A stretch of DNA of 64,000 nucleotides from Paenibacillus paeoniae (lineage in GTDB: Bacteria > Bacillota > Bacilli > Paenibacillales > Paenibacillaceae), in NCBI RefSeq assembly GCF_003388735.1, contig NZ_QUBQ01000001.1:2232001-2296000 (forward strand), written 5' to 3'. The first letter of the stretch is position 1. Every line of letters starts with the position of its first letter. Below, one piece after another: positions 44,868-54,623 of the stretch. The notes under the pieces were generated by a model, which saw nothing but the letters and a program-made list of their open reading frames with translations, did not search any database and was not told where the DNA came from. Made by a program: the position numbers and the translations under genes.

Positions 44868-46712
44868 TTACTTCTTGTTATCGTCGACAACTTCGTAGTC
44901 GGCGTCAACTACATTGTCCTTGCCTCTAGTACCTGCCGCTTCGCCTTCAGCTCCGCCTTGAGCTGCTTCAGCTTCCTGGGAAGCTTGCTCATACAGCTTC
45001 ACGGACAGCTGCTGCACGATCTCGGTCAATTCAGCTGTTGCTGCATTGATTTGCTCCAAATCGTCTGTTACAAGCGCAGCTGTTACTTTTTCTTTTGCCG
45101 CATTCGCTTTTTCGATCTCGGAAGCGTCTACTTTATCGCCAAGATCCTTGATCGTTTTATCTGTGGAATATACGAGTTGGTCAGCTGCATTTTTTGCTTC
45201 TACCAGCTCTTTGCGCTTGCGGTCTTCTTCCGCATTCAACTCGGCATCCTTCATCATTTGCTCGATTTCTGCATCGCTCAAGCCGCTGGAAGAAGTGATC
45301 GTAATCTTTTGGCTTTTGCCTGTGCCTTTATCCAGCGCAGATACGTTTACGATGCCGTTCGCATCGATATCGAACGTAACCTCGATTTGAGGTACGCCGC
45401 GCGGTGCCGGCGGAATGTCGCTCAACGTGAAGCGTCCAAGCGTTTTGTTGCCTGCCGCCATAGCGCGTTCGCCTTGCAGAACGTGAATTTCAACGCCCGG
45501 CTGGTTATCCGCATAAGTGGAGAACACTTGCGATTTGCTTGTAGGAATTGTCGTATTGCGTTCAATCATCTTCGTAAAGACAGCACCAGCTGTTTCGATA
45601 CCAAGAGATAGAGGCGTTACGTCAAGCAGGACTACGTCCTTCACGTCGCCTGTCAATACGCCAGCTTGAACCGCTGCGCCAAGGGCAACGACTTCATCCG
45701 GGTTAACACCCTTGTGAGGGTCTTTGCCTGTAAGCTTCTTCACCGCTTCTTGAACTGCAGGAATACGAGTAGAACCGCCAACAAGAACGATTTTATCGAT
45801 ATCGCCTGCTGACATTCCGGCATCACTCAGTGCTTGACGAGTTGGACCTAGCGTGCGTTCTACAAGCGTTGCGGACAGCTCTTCGAATTTCGCGCGTGAC
45901 AGGTTCGTCTCCAAATGCTGAGGCACTCCGTCAACCATTGTGATGAACGGCAAAGAAATCGTGGAAGTCATAACGCCGGAAAGCTCTTTTTTCGCTTTCT
46001 CCGCTGCATCCTTCAAACGTTGAACTGCCGCTTTATCTTTGGACAAGTCAATGCCTTGTTCCTTCTTGAATTCGGATACCAGGTAATCAATAACTACTTG
46101 GTCGAAGTCATCGCCGCCCAGTTTATTGTCGCCGCTAGTTGCTTTAACTTCAAAGAAGCCATCGCCCAGCTCCAAGATGGAGACGTCGAACGTACCTCCG
46201 CCAAGGTCATAGACAAGAATCGTTTGGTCTTCGGATTTCTCCATACCATATGCAAGCGCTGCTGCTGTTGGTTCGTTGACAATACGCAGTACTTCAAGAC
46301 CAGCGATTTTGCCCGCATCTTTTGTCGCTTGGCGCTGGCTGTCGTTGAAGTAAGCCGGAACGGTAATAACAGCTTGCGTTACCGTTTGGCCCAAGTATGC
46401 TTCTGCGTCGGACTTTAGCTTTTGCAGGATGATAGCCGAAATTTCTTGTGGAGTAAATTCTTTATCGTCGATTTTCTCCTTGTGGCTCGTGCCAATATGG
46501 CGTTTAATGGAGCTGATCGTACGATCTGGATTCGTAATGGCTTGACGTTTTGCTGTTTCGCCGACTACGCGCTCCCCGTCTTTCTTGAAACCAACAACGG
46601 ATGGCGTTGTACGATTGCCTTCCGGATTCGGAATAACGACTGCTTCGCCGCCTTCCATAACGGCTACGCAAGAGTTCGTTGTACCAAGGTCAATACCGAT
46701 AACTTTGCTCAT
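44868..46712 (-). CDS. dnaK: Chaperone DnaK (Hsp70)
   Basis: A 614-residue Hsp70. The ATPase domain is intact: [14 protein letters not shown] (start), [25 protein letters not shown] and [13 protein letters not shown]. The substrate domain ([18 protein letters not shown]) and helical lid follow, ending in a Gly/Glu-rich tail with [11 protein letters not shown]. The ribosome site AGGAGG precedes ATG 46712. Directly upstream lie three copies of a 65-66 nt hairpin repeat, which no other gene of this operon has. Confidence 0.98.
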   Translation of the reverse strand: MSKVIGIDLGTTNSCVAVMEGGEAVVIPNPEGNRTTPSVVGFKKDGERVVGETAKRQAITNPDRTISSIKRHIGTSHKEKIDDKEFTPQEISAIILQKLKSDAEAYLGQTVTQAVITVPAYFNDSQRQATKDAGKIAGLEVLRIVNEPTAAALAYGMEKSEDQTILVYDLGGGTFDVSILELGDGFFEVKATSGDNKLGGDDFDQVVIDYLVSEFKKEQGIDLSKDKAAVQRLKDAAEKAKKELSGVMTSTISLPFITMVDGVPQHLETNLSRAKFEELSATLVERTLGPTRQALSDAGMSAGDIDKIVLVGGSTRIPAVQEAVKKLTGKDPHKGVNPDEVVALGAAVQAGVLTGDVKDVVLLDVTPLSLGIETAGAVFTKMIERNTTIPTSKSQVFSTYADNQPGVEIHVLQGERAMAAGNKTLGRFTLSDIPPAPRGVPQIEVTFDIDANGIVNVSALDKGTGKSQKITITSSSGLSDAEIEQMMKDAELNAEEDRKRKELVEAKNAADQLVYSTDKTIKDLGDKVDASEIEKANAAKEKVTAALVTDDLEQINAATAELTEIVQQLSVKLYEQASQEAEAAQGGAEGEAAGTRGKDNVVDADYEVVDDNKK

Positions 46713-46727
46713 GGTTTATCCTCCTAA

Positions 46728-46920
46728 AAAGTTTTGTGATTAGAACCGCGATTAGCGGTTTGAAGCAAAACTTGCTTCGTAAGCATCATCTTAAAGTTTT
46801 GTGATTTAGAACCGCGATTAGCGGTTTGAAGCAAAACTTGCTTCGTAAGCATCATCTTAAAGTTTTGTGATTTAGAACCGCGATTAGCGGTTTGAAGCAA
46901 AACTTGCCCGTAAGCATCAA
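46728..46920 (-). repeat. Tandem hairpin repeat, three copies of about 66 nt, abutting the dnaK ribosome site
   Basis: Units at 46728-46792 (65 nt), 46793-46858 (66 nt) and 46859-46920 (3' end diverged). Each contains nested inverted repeats: AAGTTTTG with CAAAACTT outside, AACCGC with GCGGTT inside, and GAAGCAA with TTGCTTC at one flank. In the gene direction each unit starts ATGCTTACGAAGCAAG. The array fills most of the grpE-dnaK gap. Confidence 0.95.
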
Positions 46921-46945
46921 AATTCATCTATATGTCGCAGCATGA

Positions 46946-47506
46946 TTAGCCGCTAACTTTAACCATCGCAGGACGAAGAACTTTTTCTTTCAGCATGTAG
47001 CCCTTCTGAACTTCTTCTACGACGATGCCTTCTTCATATTCATCGCTTTCCACCTGCATAATCGCTTGATGGAACTCCGGATTAAACGGCTCGCCTACAG
47101 CAACAATCGGCTTCAAGCCTTCCGCATCCAGCGTCTGGCTCATCAAACGGAAAATCATGTCCACGCCTTTGGCCATAGATTCAAAATCGTTATTGGAGCT
47201 GGAAGCAGCAATTGCACGCTCGAAATTGTCAACAACCGGGAGCAGTTGGTTGATTAGTTTCATGGATGCGTATTGCGCCAATTCTTCCTTCTCTTTCACC
47301 GTGCGACGTCGGAAGTTGTCGAAATCCGCTTGTGCGCGCAAGTATCGCTGCTGCGCTTCCTCAGCTTGCTTCACCAACTCGACATAACGCGCGCTTTCCG
47401 TTGTTTCCTCTTCCGTCTGAGCGCTTTCCTCGGCCCCATTCTGCTCTTGGGCAGCCTCATCTAATACGGTATCCAATGTGTCGTTTTGTGTTTCTTTTGC
47501 ACTCAT
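46946..47506 (-). CDS. grpE: Nucleotide exchange factor GrpE
   Basis: A 186-residue dimeric exchange factor releasing ADP from DnaK. The long N-terminal acidic/Gln-rich segment leads to a coiled-coil helix (VELVKQAEEAQQRYLRAQAD) and the family core FDNFRRRTVKEKEELAQYA, then LPVVDNFERAI and the beta-wing with GYMLKEKVLRPAMV. The start is ATG 47506 behind GAGGAGGTG; the frame extends three residues further without support. Confidence 0.97.
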   Translation of the reverse strand: MSAKETQNDTLDTVLDEAAQEQNGAEESAQTEEETTESARYVELVKQAEEAQQRYLRAQADFDNFRRRTVKEKEELAQYASMKLINQLLPVVDNFERAIAASSSNNDFESMAKGVDMIFRLMSQTLDAEGLKPIVAVGEPFNPEFHQAIMQVESDEYEEGIVVEEVQKGYMLKEKVLRPAMVKVSG

Positions 47507-47573
47507 CTCTTTCACCTCCTCATAAATTTGCCGCCAAGTAGGGAAGCAAACTCATTGCGCAAGTCCATATCCA

Positions 47574-48599
47574 TTATCTATACCAACGGCTAAGCAGGAC
47601 ACTCATATCTTTGGATATCAAGTCCAGCATACTGATGACTTTGCCGTATTCCATACGTGTCGGACCCAAAATGCCGATCGTACCCAACGATTCGCCGTCT
47701 ATGGAATAAGTGGCCGTAATCAAGCTGCAATTGCTAATGGCCTTATGGTCATTTTCTGTTCCAATCCTCACTTGTATTCCAGATGGAAGGGAAGAGAACA
47801 TTTTCATAATGGTGGGCGTTTCATCCAGCAGATCCAGAATCGTCTTCACCTTGTCGACGTCCTTAAATTCAGGTTGAGTCAACATGTTTGTCGCACCGCT
47901 CATGAATACACGCTGCTCATCATCATTCTGAAGCGCACTGTCCAATACGCTGATCAAGCCTTCATAATGATCAACATGACGTTCCAGTTCCTGACCGATC
48001 TCACTATACAACTTCGCCTTTAAACGAATCAGGGGCACTCCTACCAGCTTGGTGTTCAAAATATGGACGATCTTCTGCATATCGTCCATATTCAGATCGG
48101 GCGGAATCGTAATTGTCCGATTTTCCACATGGCCTGTATTAGTTACGATGATCGCTACGGCGGAAGTCGCATTGAGCGGAACTAGGCCAAAGTGCTTCAG
48201 TGACGTATTAAACAGCTCCGGTCCAAGCAAAATCGACGTGTAGTTCGTTAAACTCGACAGAGCTGTCGCAGCTTGCTGGATAACCTGTTCCATCTGACTC
48301 ATCTTCTCCGTGACGAATGATCGCACGAAGCCAAGATCTTCTTCTTTCATTTCCTTTAGTTCAATCAAATGATCAACATAATAACGATACCCTTTAGTAG
48401 ATGGCACTCGACCAGCGGACGTATGGGGCTGCTCCAGGAAACCCAGCTCCTCCAAATCCGCCATCTCGTTGCGAATCGTTGCCGGACTGAACGCGACGTC
48501 ACCACGCTTGGAGATGCTCCGTGAACCAACTGGCTCAGCCGAACGAATATAATCATCTACGATGGCGTGCAATATCATACGTTGTCGATCCGTCAGCAT
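47574..48599 (-). CDS. hrcA: Heat-inducible transcription repressor HrcA
   Basis: A 341-residue repressor that binds CIRCE and is kept active by GroE. The N-terminal winged helix (LTDRQRMILHAIVDDYIRSA, SRSISKRGDVAFSPATIRNEMADLEELGFL) is followed by the GAF-like and dimerisation domains ending MLDLISKDMSVLLSRWYR. A perfect CIRCE lies upstream, so it represses its own operon. Confidence 0.97.
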   Translation of the reverse strand: MLTDRQRMILHAIVDDYIRSAEPVGSRSISKRGDVAFSPATIRNEMADLEELGFLEQPHTSAGRVPSTKGYRYYVDHLIELKEMKEEDLGFVRSFVTEKMSQMEQVIQQAATALSSLTNYTSILLGPELFNTSLKHFGLVPLNATSAVAIIVTNTGHVENRTITIPPDLNMDDMQKIVHILNTKLVGVPLIRLKAKLYSEIGQELERHVDHYEGLISVLDSALQNDDEQRVFMSGATNMLTQPEFKDVDKVKTILDLLDETPTIMKMFSSLPSGIQVRIGTENDHKAISNCSLITATYSIDGESLGTIGILGPTRMEYGKVISMLDLISKDMSVLLSRWYR

Positions 48600-48652
48600 T
48601 CCAATCCCCCCATGTCCTAATTAGCTATCGTTAGCGATCAAATAACCCTTCG

Positions 48653-48679
48653 TTAGCACTCAACTCCAATGAGTGCTAA
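48653..48679. promoter_or_regulatory. CIRCE operator
   Basis: A perfect TTAGCACTC-N9-GAGTGCTAA inverted repeat, 54 nt before the hrcA start. HrcA binding here represses hrcA-grpE-dnaK-dnaJ. Confidence 0.97.
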
Positions 48680-48690
48680 TCACTAATACA

Positions 48691-48720
48691 AAAATACCAA
48701 ACCAGCTTCGTCATTGTCAA
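48691..48720 (-). promoter_or_regulatory. Sigma-A promoter of the hrcA operon
   Basis: TTGACA (48715-48720) and TATTTT (48691-48696) are 18 nt apart, with the CIRCE operator immediately downstream over the expected transcription start. Confidence 0.78.
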
Positions 48721-48780
48721 GTCGGTTCGTTATTTTTCAACTAACATTTTCGATTGAATCGCAGTGAGCTCCATAAATAT

Positions 48781-48820
48781 AAAAAGCCTTGTTGCAGATC
48801 CAGAGGTTCTGCAACAAGGC
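48781..48820 (-). terminator. Terminator of the GNAT gene
   Basis: A 13-bp stem GCCTTGTTGCAGA/TCTGCAACAAGGC (48808-48820 with 48786-48798) followed on the minus strand by TTTTTATATTT. Confidence 0.87.
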
Positions 48821-48838
48821 CTAATCTATTATGACGAA

Positions 48839-49309
48839 TTAATCCAGTTCTATCAGCACTGCAATTTCATCGCAAGCATGCTGCTTCGGGCAGTTGACAC
48901 AGTCTCTCCAGACCTTCTCCGGAAAGATCTCCTTCTCTACCACTTTAAAGCCGTTTCGCTCAAAAAAAGGAACAGCGTACGTAAGCGCCATAACCTTGGT
49001 AATTCCTTGTTCCTTGGCTTGTTCGAGCAGTTTGATGACGAGCTTGCTTCCAATTCCCAAGCTTTTATAGCCGTCGGTAATACCTAGCGATCTGATCTCT
49101 ACCAAGTTGTCGCCAAGCTTGGTTAGCGCTCCGCAGCCGACGACCTCCTTGCCGATTTCCGCTACCACAAACGTATCTATTAAATGGGCCAGTACTTCAC
49201 GCGAGCGAGGCAGCATAACGCCTTTTTCGGCATAACCCTGAATTAATTGAAATAACGTCTCCACATCATCTGTTGTCGCTGTTCTGCACAACACTTCCAC
49301 TGCTTGCAT
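48839..49309 (-). CDS. GNAT acetyltransferase, probable N-acetylglutamate synthase-type
   Basis: A 156-residue acetyltransferase. The acetyl-CoA loop is SLGITDGYKSLGIGSKLV (about residues 75-92), followed by LTYAVPFFERNGFKVV, the ArgA-type motif. The C-terminus carries DCVNCPKQHACDE, a cysteine cluster seen in the short ArgA-like group. The start is ATG 49309 behind GGAGG. The promoter -10 lies in a sequence that looks like an ARG box, which supports a role in arginine synthesis. The enzyme assignment is inference from context; the fold is clear. Confidence 0.82.
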   Translation of the reverse strand: MQAVEVLCRTATTDDVETLFQLIQGYAEKGVMLPRSREVLAHLIDTFVVAEIGKEVVGCGALTKLGDNLVEIRSLGITDGYKSLGIGSKLVIKLLEQAKEQGITKVMALTYAVPFFERNGFKVVEKEIFPEKVWRDCVNCPKQHACDEIAVLIELD

Positions 49310-49356
49310 AACTGCCTCCACCCCCGCATGTTCCCGATTCCATGTTCGTTTTGAAT

Positions 49357-49372
49357 ATGAATAAATATACAT
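49357..49372. promoter_or_regulatory. Candidate ARG box (ArgR operator)
   Basis: TGAATAAATATACA (49358-49371) is a near-palindrome close to the ArgR/AhrC consensus TGAATWWWWATTCA. It covers the -10 of the GNAT promoter, so binding would repress. Confidence 0.55.
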
Positions 49373-49392
49373 CAAAACGTATTAATACACAA
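49364..49392 (-). promoter_or_regulatory. Promoter of the GNAT gene
   Basis: TTGTGT (49387-49392) and TATATT (49364-49369) are separated by 17 nt, 55 nt upstream of the start; the -10 lies inside the candidate ARG box. Confidence 0.55.
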
Positions 49393-49399
49393 GCGGAAT

Positions 49400-50572
49400 T
49401 TATCCCTCTACGGTAATAAAGGCACCAAATACTTCGTTGCCAAGCAGAACGCCCTGATCCGTTAGCCTATACACGGTATCGCCATCCATCTCCAAGCGTT
49501 CCAGCAGCTTGTCACCTAACAGCTTTTCGATAATTGGACCAAAGTGCTCCTCTAAGCGATGTCCTGGGAATTGCTCGGAAAAGCTTGAAGCTCGCACGCC
49601 ATCCAGCAGTCTCAAGCCGACCATCATAAAGTCTTCCATCGCCTCTGTCTGCGAGATATCGTAAGCTTCAAGTCGCGGCAACCGATCGCGGTTCGCGTCA
49701 ATATACGGTTGAACGCCCTTTATATTGACATGACGTGTTCCCTTTGCATAGCCATGTGCCCCAGCCCCAAGTCCATAATAAGGCTCATTGCGCCAATACG
49801 TGGAGTTGTGGCGGCTCTCATAGCCCGGCTTTGCAAAGTTGCTGATCTCATAATGACGATAGCCGTTCTCCTTCAGCTTCTTCATTAATAGAAGAAACAT
49901 ATTGAACTCCTCTTCCTCAGGAGGCAGCGGGAGCTCATTGCGCTCGTACAGCTTGTGGAACAGCGTATTCTCCTCCACCTTCAAGCTGTATAGAGAATAA
50001 TGGGGCAGGCCAAGCGCCATCGCACGGTCGACGCTGTCGGATAGATGCTCCAGCGTCTGTCCCGGCAAGCCGAACATTAGATCGATAGATAAATTGTCAA
50101 ATCCGGCCTTGCGCGCATTGCTTAGGCTGTTATAGACGTCATCGACATTATGAATTCTGCCGATTCGCTCCAGCAACCCGTTATCGAACGATTGAACGCC
50201 GAAGCTGATGCGATTTACGCCTCCGCTGCGCATCGCATGAAGCTTATCGAGATCCGTCGTTCCCGGGTTCGCCTCCATCGTCACTTCTGCATCATCCGCA
50301 ATTGGAAAATGATGAAACACTGACTTCAAAAACCGCTCCATCTGCGGAGGGGTTAGCACGGTTGGTGTGCCGCCTCCCACGAAAACCGTCTCAATGCGTT
50401 CTGGCGGAAGCGAAGTGACGGTTCGCTTCATCTCTTCCTCAAGCGCATCCAGATACTGATCCACGGGTTGCCCCTTCAACACGTAAGAGGTAAAGTCGCA
50501 ATAATGACATTTGTTCGTACAGAAAGGAATGTGTATATAAAGCGCCTTCGGAGCCGCTTGCATTCTGTTCAT
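49400..50572 (-). CDS. hemW: Radical SAM protein HemW (heme chaperone-like)
   Basis: A 390-residue radical-SAM protein. The cluster cysteines are Cys18, Cys22 and Cys25 (PFCTNKCHYCDF). The fourth cysteine that marks true coproporphyrinogen dehydrogenase HemN is absent (Phe27 in its place), so this is the HemW subgroup, thought to insert heme. GGGTPT, RISFGVQSF and SIDLMFGLPGQT are also family motifs. It follows lepA, and a terminator separates the two genes; this is the standard lepA-hemW order. Confidence 0.92.
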   Translation of the reverse strand: MNRMQAAPKALYIHIPFCTNKCHYCDFTSYVLKGQPVDQYLDALEEEMKRTVTSLPPERIETVFVGGGTPTVLTPPQMERFLKSVFHHFPIADDAEVTMEANPGTTDLDKLHAMRSGGVNRISFGVQSFDNGLLERIGRIHNVDDVYNSLSNARKAGFDNLSIDLMFGLPGQTLEHLSDSVDRAMALGLPHYSLYSLKVEENTLFHKLYERNELPLPPEEEEFNMFLLLMKKLKENGYRHYEISNFAKPGYESRHNSTYWRNEPYYGLGAGAHGYAKGTRHVNIKGVQPYIDANRDRLPRLEAYDISQTEAMEDFMMVGLRLLDGVRASSFSEQFPGHRLEEHFGPIIEKLLGDKLLERLEMDGDTVYRLTDQGVLLGNEVFGAFITVEG

Positions 50573-50593
50573 CCTGCTCTCTCCTTCCGCTAC

Positions 50594-50626
50594 AAAAAAC
50601 GAAGGAGAGCGTTCGCTCTCCCTCGT
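50594..50626 (-). terminator. Terminator between lepA and hemW
   Basis: A 12-bp stem with one mismatch (50615-50626 with 50599-50610, loop GTTC), then TTTTTT on the minus strand. Confidence 0.78.
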
Positions 50627-50637
50627 GAACGTATCGT

Positions 50638-52455
50638 TTAATCTTCGTCGATCTTCAGAACCGCCATAAATGCTTCTTGCGGTACCTCGACGCTGCCAAC
50701 TTGCTTCATTCGTTTCTTGCCTTCCTTTTGCTTCTCAAGAAGTTTGCGCTTCCGGCTGATGTCGCCGCCGTAACACTTCGCAAGAACGTTTTTGCGCATG
50801 GCCTTAACGGTCTCGCGTGCGATAACCTTTGTACCGATGGAAGCCTGTACCGGCACCTCGAACATCTGGCGCGGGATAAGCTCCTTCATCTTCTCGCAAA
50901 TCAGGCGTCCGCGATGATAAGCCTTGTCGCGGTGAACGATGACGGACAAGGCATCGACCTGCTCGCCATTCAACATAATATCCATCTTCACGAGACTCGA
51001 CTTCCGGTAACCCGATAGTTCGTAGTCGAACGAGGCATAACCCTTTGTTCTGGATTTCAACTGGTCGAAGAAGTCGTATACGATCTCCGACAACGGCATA
51101 TCGTACGTAATGGTAACACGGTTCGCGTCCAGGTACTCCATATTGATGAAGTCGCCGCGTTTGCCCTGACAAAGCTCCATAATGGTGCCCACATAATCGT
51201 TCGGCACAATGATGGAAGCTTTCACATAAGGCTCTTCTACAAAATCAAGCTTGCCAGACTCCGGATAATTGGATGGATTATCGATGTTCATCGTATCCCC
51301 ATTCGTCAGCGTTACTTTGTATATAACGCTTGGCGCGGTTGTGATCAGCGGAATGTTGAACTCCCGCTCGATACGCTCTTGAATGATTTCCATATGCAGC
51401 AAACCAAGGAATCCACAGCGGAAGCCAAAGCCGAGAGCTGTCGATGATTCCGGCTCGTAGCGAAGGGAGGCATCATTCAGCTCAAGCTTCTCCAAGGCAT
51501 CGCGAAGATCATTATAATCCTGTGTCTCAATCGGATACAGACCGCAGTATACCATTGGGTTAATCCGACGGTAACCAGAAAGCGGCTCTGGAGCCGGTCT
51601 TTTCGCATCGGTGACTGTATCGCCCACGCGCGTATCCTTTACGTTCTTGATGCCCGCTACAACAAAACCGACATCCCCTACAGACAACTCGTCTACGATC
51701 GACATTCTCGGTTTGAACGCGCCAACCTCGATGACTTCAAACTCAGCTCCGGTTGCCATAAATCTGATTTTCTTGCCTGCACGAATGTTGCCGTCGATCA
51801 CTCGCACATAGACAATAACGCCTTTGTAAGCATCGTAGTGGGAATCGAAGATAAGTGCTTTAAGCGGCTCATCGGGATCGCCATTCGGTGCAGGAATTTT
51901 AGATACAACCTGCTCCAATATTTCTTTAATGCCGATGCCAGCTTTGGCGGATGCGTGAACCGCATCGCTGGCGTCCAGCCCAATCACATCTTCAATCTCT
52001 TGCTTTACCCGATCCGGCTCGGCGCTCGGAAGGTCGATTTTATTAATGACAGGCAATACTTCAAGATTGTTGTCCAGCGCCAGGTATACGTTAGCCAGCG
52101 TCTGGGCTTCGATTCCTTGTGCAGCGTCAACTACTAGAAGCGCGCCTTCGCATGCAGCCATGCTTCGTGACACTTCGTATGTAAAGTCGACATGCCCTGG
52201 TGTATCAATTAAATTGAGCAAATATTCCTCGCCATCGTCAGCACGGTAGCTAAGGCGAACAGCCTGAAGCTTAATCGTAATGCCGCGCTCGCGCTCCAGA
52301 TCCATTTGATCCAGAACCTGTGCTTGCATTTCCCTGGAGCTGAGTGCTCCGGTATATTCCAATATCCGATCCGCAAGCGTTGATTTGCCATGGTCAATAT
52401 GAGCGATAATGGAAAAATTTCTTATTTTCTTCTGCCGGTCACGAACGTCAGTCAT
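50638..52455 (-). CDS. lepA: Elongation factor 4 (LepA)
   Basis: A 605-residue translational GTPase. G1 is [10 protein letters not shown]3 is DTPGHVDF and G4 is NKIDLP; the EF-G-like domains and the LepA-specific C-terminus ([20 protein letters not shown]) follow. The family assists ribosome biogenesis or stalled elongation. The start is ATG 52455 ([14 protein letters not shown]), the canonical N-terminus, with GGGGG about 9 nt upstream; the frame to 52527 adds 24 residues without homology. Confidence 0.96.
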   Translation of the reverse strand: MTDVRDRQKKIRNFSIIAHIDHGKSTLADRILEYTGALSSREMQAQVLDQMDLERERGITIKLQAVRLSYRADDGEEYLLNLIDTPGHVDFTYEVSRSMAACEGALLVVDAAQGIEAQTLANVYLALDNNLEVLPVINKIDLPSAEPDRVKQEIEDVIGLDASDAVHASAKAGIGIKEILEQVVSKIPAPNGDPDEPLKALIFDSHYDAYKGVIVYVRVIDGNIRAGKKIRFMATGAEFEVIEVGAFKPRMSIVDELSVGDVGFVVAGIKNVKDTRVGDTVTDAKRPAPEPLSGYRRINPMVYCGLYPIETQDYNDLRDALEKLELNDASLRYEPESSTALGFGFRCGFLGLLHMEIIQERIEREFNIPLITTAPSVIYKVTLTNGDTMNIDNPSNYPESGKLDFVEEPYVKASIIVPNDYVGTIMELCQGKRGDFINMEYLDANRVTITYDMPLSEIVYDFFDQLKSRTKGYASFDYELSGYRKSSLVKMDIMLNGEQVDALSVIVHRDKAYHRGRLICEKMKELIPRQMFEVPVQASIGTKVIARETVKAMRKNVLAKCYGGDISRKRKLLEKQKEGKKRMKQVGSVEVPQEAFMAVLKIDED

Positions 52456-52534
52456 GCTTGAGCCCCCACACATTCCAATAATTCTAATCATTCCTCCTAT
52501 TATACCAGTTCGAAGGAATGTCAGCAATGAAGGT

Positions 52535-52921
52535 TTAGTTCATCCAGCCATCGAACAAGCCAACAACGAAGCGAATGCTCTTGCTGGATGCTGTTTGGAG
52601 CAGGCCTGAAGTAGAATCGGCAAGCTTATTGACAGCCGGTTGATCATTCTGGAGCGGCATGCCCGGCAGTCGTGCACCCTCTCCCTCATATCCGTTACCG
52701 TATGCGATGCGCCTAATCTCCTCCAGTTCGCGCTCCAGCTCAGTGATTCGTTTGTCAGTCTCACTGACATACCCACTGTTGCCTGTTCCGACTGTATATT
52801 CAGATCCATCTATCGGACCGTAAATTCGTTCAATACCTGTCGTCGACATCTCTAGACCAAACATGACCAATAGGGCAATCGCGCCTCCGATGGCAAGCCA
52901 CTTCCAAGCGTTTCCTCTCAT
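52535..52921 (-). CDS. Single-pass membrane protein in the yqxA position
   Basis: A 128-residue protein: an N-terminal transmembrane helix ([18 protein letters not shown], residues 8-25), a coiled-coil stretch ([20 protein letters not shown]) and an amphipathic C-terminus ([16 protein letters not shown]). B. subtilis has yqxA (DUF3679) at the same place between spoIIP and lepA, with a similar layout. Sequence homology is only suggestive. It starts 6 nt after the spoIIP stop behind AAAGGAG and is probably expressed with spoIIP in sporulation. Confidence 0.7.
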   Translation of the reverse strand: MRGNAWKWLAIGGAIALLVMFGLEMSTTGIERIYGPIDGSEYTVGTGNSGYVSETDKRITELERELEEIRRIAYGNGYEGEGARLPGMPLQNDQPAVNKLADSTSGLLQTASSKSIRFVVGLFDGWMN

Positions 52922-52927
52922 CGCTGT

Positions 52928-54151
52928 CTACTCCTTTCCTGATACTTTCTCTGCTTCCCAATAAATCGAAGAGATGACTTCCGCTAGAGCATCCGCTGTG
53001 CGATAGCATTCTTCAAGCGTGTTTTCGATGCCGCCTATTTCGATTAATGCGCTTTCTGGCGCAAGAGATTGATTATATTCCGCATTTCCAGTAGTTTTCC
53101 CCCATATCCCTCTGGAAATACCGGGATACTTTTTCTCCAAGGCATTATGAATTTTTGTCGCAAACGCTTCGTTTTCTTTCCAAGCCGGATTTTTATTCCC
53201 GATTACAAAATAAACTTGCGCATAGCTTTCTCCGTCAATCTCGATTGTCGTATATTTGCGTTTTTGAGAATCACGATGCAGATCGAAAAACAGTTTCAGA
53301 TCGCTGGTGCTGGCCATTGCTTCTTTCACTGTTTTTTTCGAATACTTGTAGCTGTAGGCATAATTGAAGTCTTTTATTGTGGATGGATAATCCGTATCGG
53401 AATGCATTGCGCCTATTCCTTCATCTTCAAGCTTCTCTGCCAGCCGTTTGCCCACCAGCGTAATATTTTTCGTCGTGGAACTGGCATCCTTCGATTCCTT
53501 GTCCAGCTCGGGCAGCCATGATTCACGATTATGGGTATGATAGATAAAAGCTACTTTGCTCTTTCCGGTATCAGGCTTGTCCGATGGAGCTGGCGGTGTA
53601 GGCTGGGTTGATTGCTCAGGTTGCGGTGTTGTCTCTTCTCGATCAGGTCCATCCGTCGCATAAGGCAGGTCATCGTCTTCATGCGCTCCGCTTGGAGGAT
53701 GAGTGATCGGAAGATGATCTTGCGGCCCGTTGTTCGTGTCGGTACCTACCCCTTTGCGAATAAGAAAAGAATCATTCTGCATGCCCGGCAGCTCTGCGGA
53801 AAGCAAACCCGAAGGATCGTTCGGATTAATACTGGTCAGTGTGCGTATCAAAAACGTGCTAATCTCTTTGTTCGTGAATGACTCCGATTCTAGTCCGCTA
53901 TGAAATGAAGGCATCTCCATCTGCAGCATATCTCCAAAAAAACCGCTCGAAACCGCAGCCGAGAACCCTCTCATCGAATGGATCGGCAAACTCGTCGACT
54001 GCTGATGCAAACTACCCGCTGCGCCCAGCACAATAAAAAAAATCATAGAGCTTAGCGATAATAGTGAAAAAGCTCTACCCGTCATCAACAAATGCTTCAC
54101 TTTCGTCCCATCTCTCATCGTATTCAGCCACGCAGGCCTGCTATTCATCAT
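52928..54151 (-). CDS. spoIIP: Stage II sporulation protein P
   Basis: A 407-residue peptidoglycan amidase and endopeptidase needed for engulfment, working with SpoIID and SpoIIM. A membrane anchor lies at about residues 28-46. A variable Pro/Ser/Thr/Asp-rich linker (about 130-200) precedes the catalytic domain with VAFIYHTHNRESWLPE (first ligand His), LFFDLHRDS and ESALIEIGGIENTLEE. It starts ATGATG at 54151 behind AGGAGGTACACAG. gpr is upstream and the YqxA-like gene downstream, as in B. subtilis. Confidence 0.95.
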   Translation of the reverse strand: MMNSRPAWLNTMRDGTKVKHLLMTGRAFSLLSLSSMIFFIVLGAAGSLHQQSTSLPIHSMRGFSAAVSSGFFGDMLQMEMPSFHSGLESESFTNKEISTFLIRTLTSINPNDPSGLLSAELPGMQNDSFLIRKGVGTDTNNGPQDHLPITHPPSGAHEDDDLPYATDGPDREETTPQPEQSTQPTPPAPSDKPDTGKSKVAFIYHTHNRESWLPELDKESKDASSTTKNITLVGKRLAEKLEDEGIGAMHSDTDYPSTIKDFNYAYSYKYSKKTVKEAMASTSDLKLFFDLHRDSQKRKYTTIEIDGESYAQVYFVIGNKNPAWKENEAFATKIHNALEKKYPGISRGIWGKTTGNAEYNQSLAPESALIEIGGIENTLEECYRTADALAEVISSIYWEAEKVSGKE

Positions 54152-54342
54152 TCTGTGTACCTCCTGTTATCCGCTAGCGCAATAGTGTGCTGCCGCTTGT
54201 TACTATCACTCTATGAGACGGAGAAGGTTCATAGAACCAGTAGATTCCCTTTTTTGCTAGTTGGTAGAATCGAGCTGATAGAAAGTATCGTCCATTCGCA
54301 AATGGATAAGCTTGGTAGGGAGCTGTCTACTAGCAGATCTGC
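54152..54342. other. Intergenic region upstream of spoIIP
   Basis: No gene. It contains CATAGAGT (54208-54215 on the minus strand), a partial match to a sigma-E -10, with TTCTATGA 13 nt upstream (54229-54236), and a small palindrome GGTTCATAGAACC (54226-54238). The promoter call is weak. Confidence 0.3.
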
Positions 54343-54615
54343 TTACCAGACGAAGCAGCTCGTTTCATGAATGAGCAGCATAAAGAAATGGCGGTGGCAG
54401 AGAGAACACTCCCTGTACTGCCACTTGCCGATCCTGGTAAATTTTCGTCTGATTAAACCGTTCAATTGCCCATTTTCGAGAAATTTGCGGATGAATAATC
54501 GTCCCCTGACCTTGCAGCTACATTCGACTGTCCTCATCGCCTATCGCGTGAACCTGTCGGCGTGAGCAGTTGTGTGTAGCAACGCTATTTCACTCGAAGA
54601 GACTACTTTTTTCAT
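54343..54615 (-). pseudogene. Small ORF interrupted by an in-frame TAG, downstream of gpr
   Basis: ATG 54615 is preceded by a near-perfect GCAGGAGG, 8 nt away. It opens 24 codons (MKKVVSSSEIALLHTTAHAD then RFTR) to a TAG at 54541-54543. The same frame resumes after the stop and stays open for another 65 codons (MRTVECSCKVRGRLFIRKF, later ECSLCHRHF) to TAA at 54343. The second part has four cysteines in two pairs and many basic residues, like a small zinc-binding protein. It could be a decayed gene, a regulatory leader peptide or chance. No family recognised. Confidence 0.3.
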
Positions 54616-54623
54616 GCCAATGA

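Noticed and set aside
46724-46927. A 67-residue ORF with an exact 22-residue repeat upstream of dnaK
   Set aside because: It is the tandem hairpin repeat read as protein; its 66-nt period happens to be a multiple of three. It has no ribosome site of its own and its codons are dictated by the palindromes.
54343-54537. Independent 64-residue gene
   Set aside because: It has no ribosome site at its own ATG; it is kept only as the downstream part of the interrupted frame that begins at 54615.
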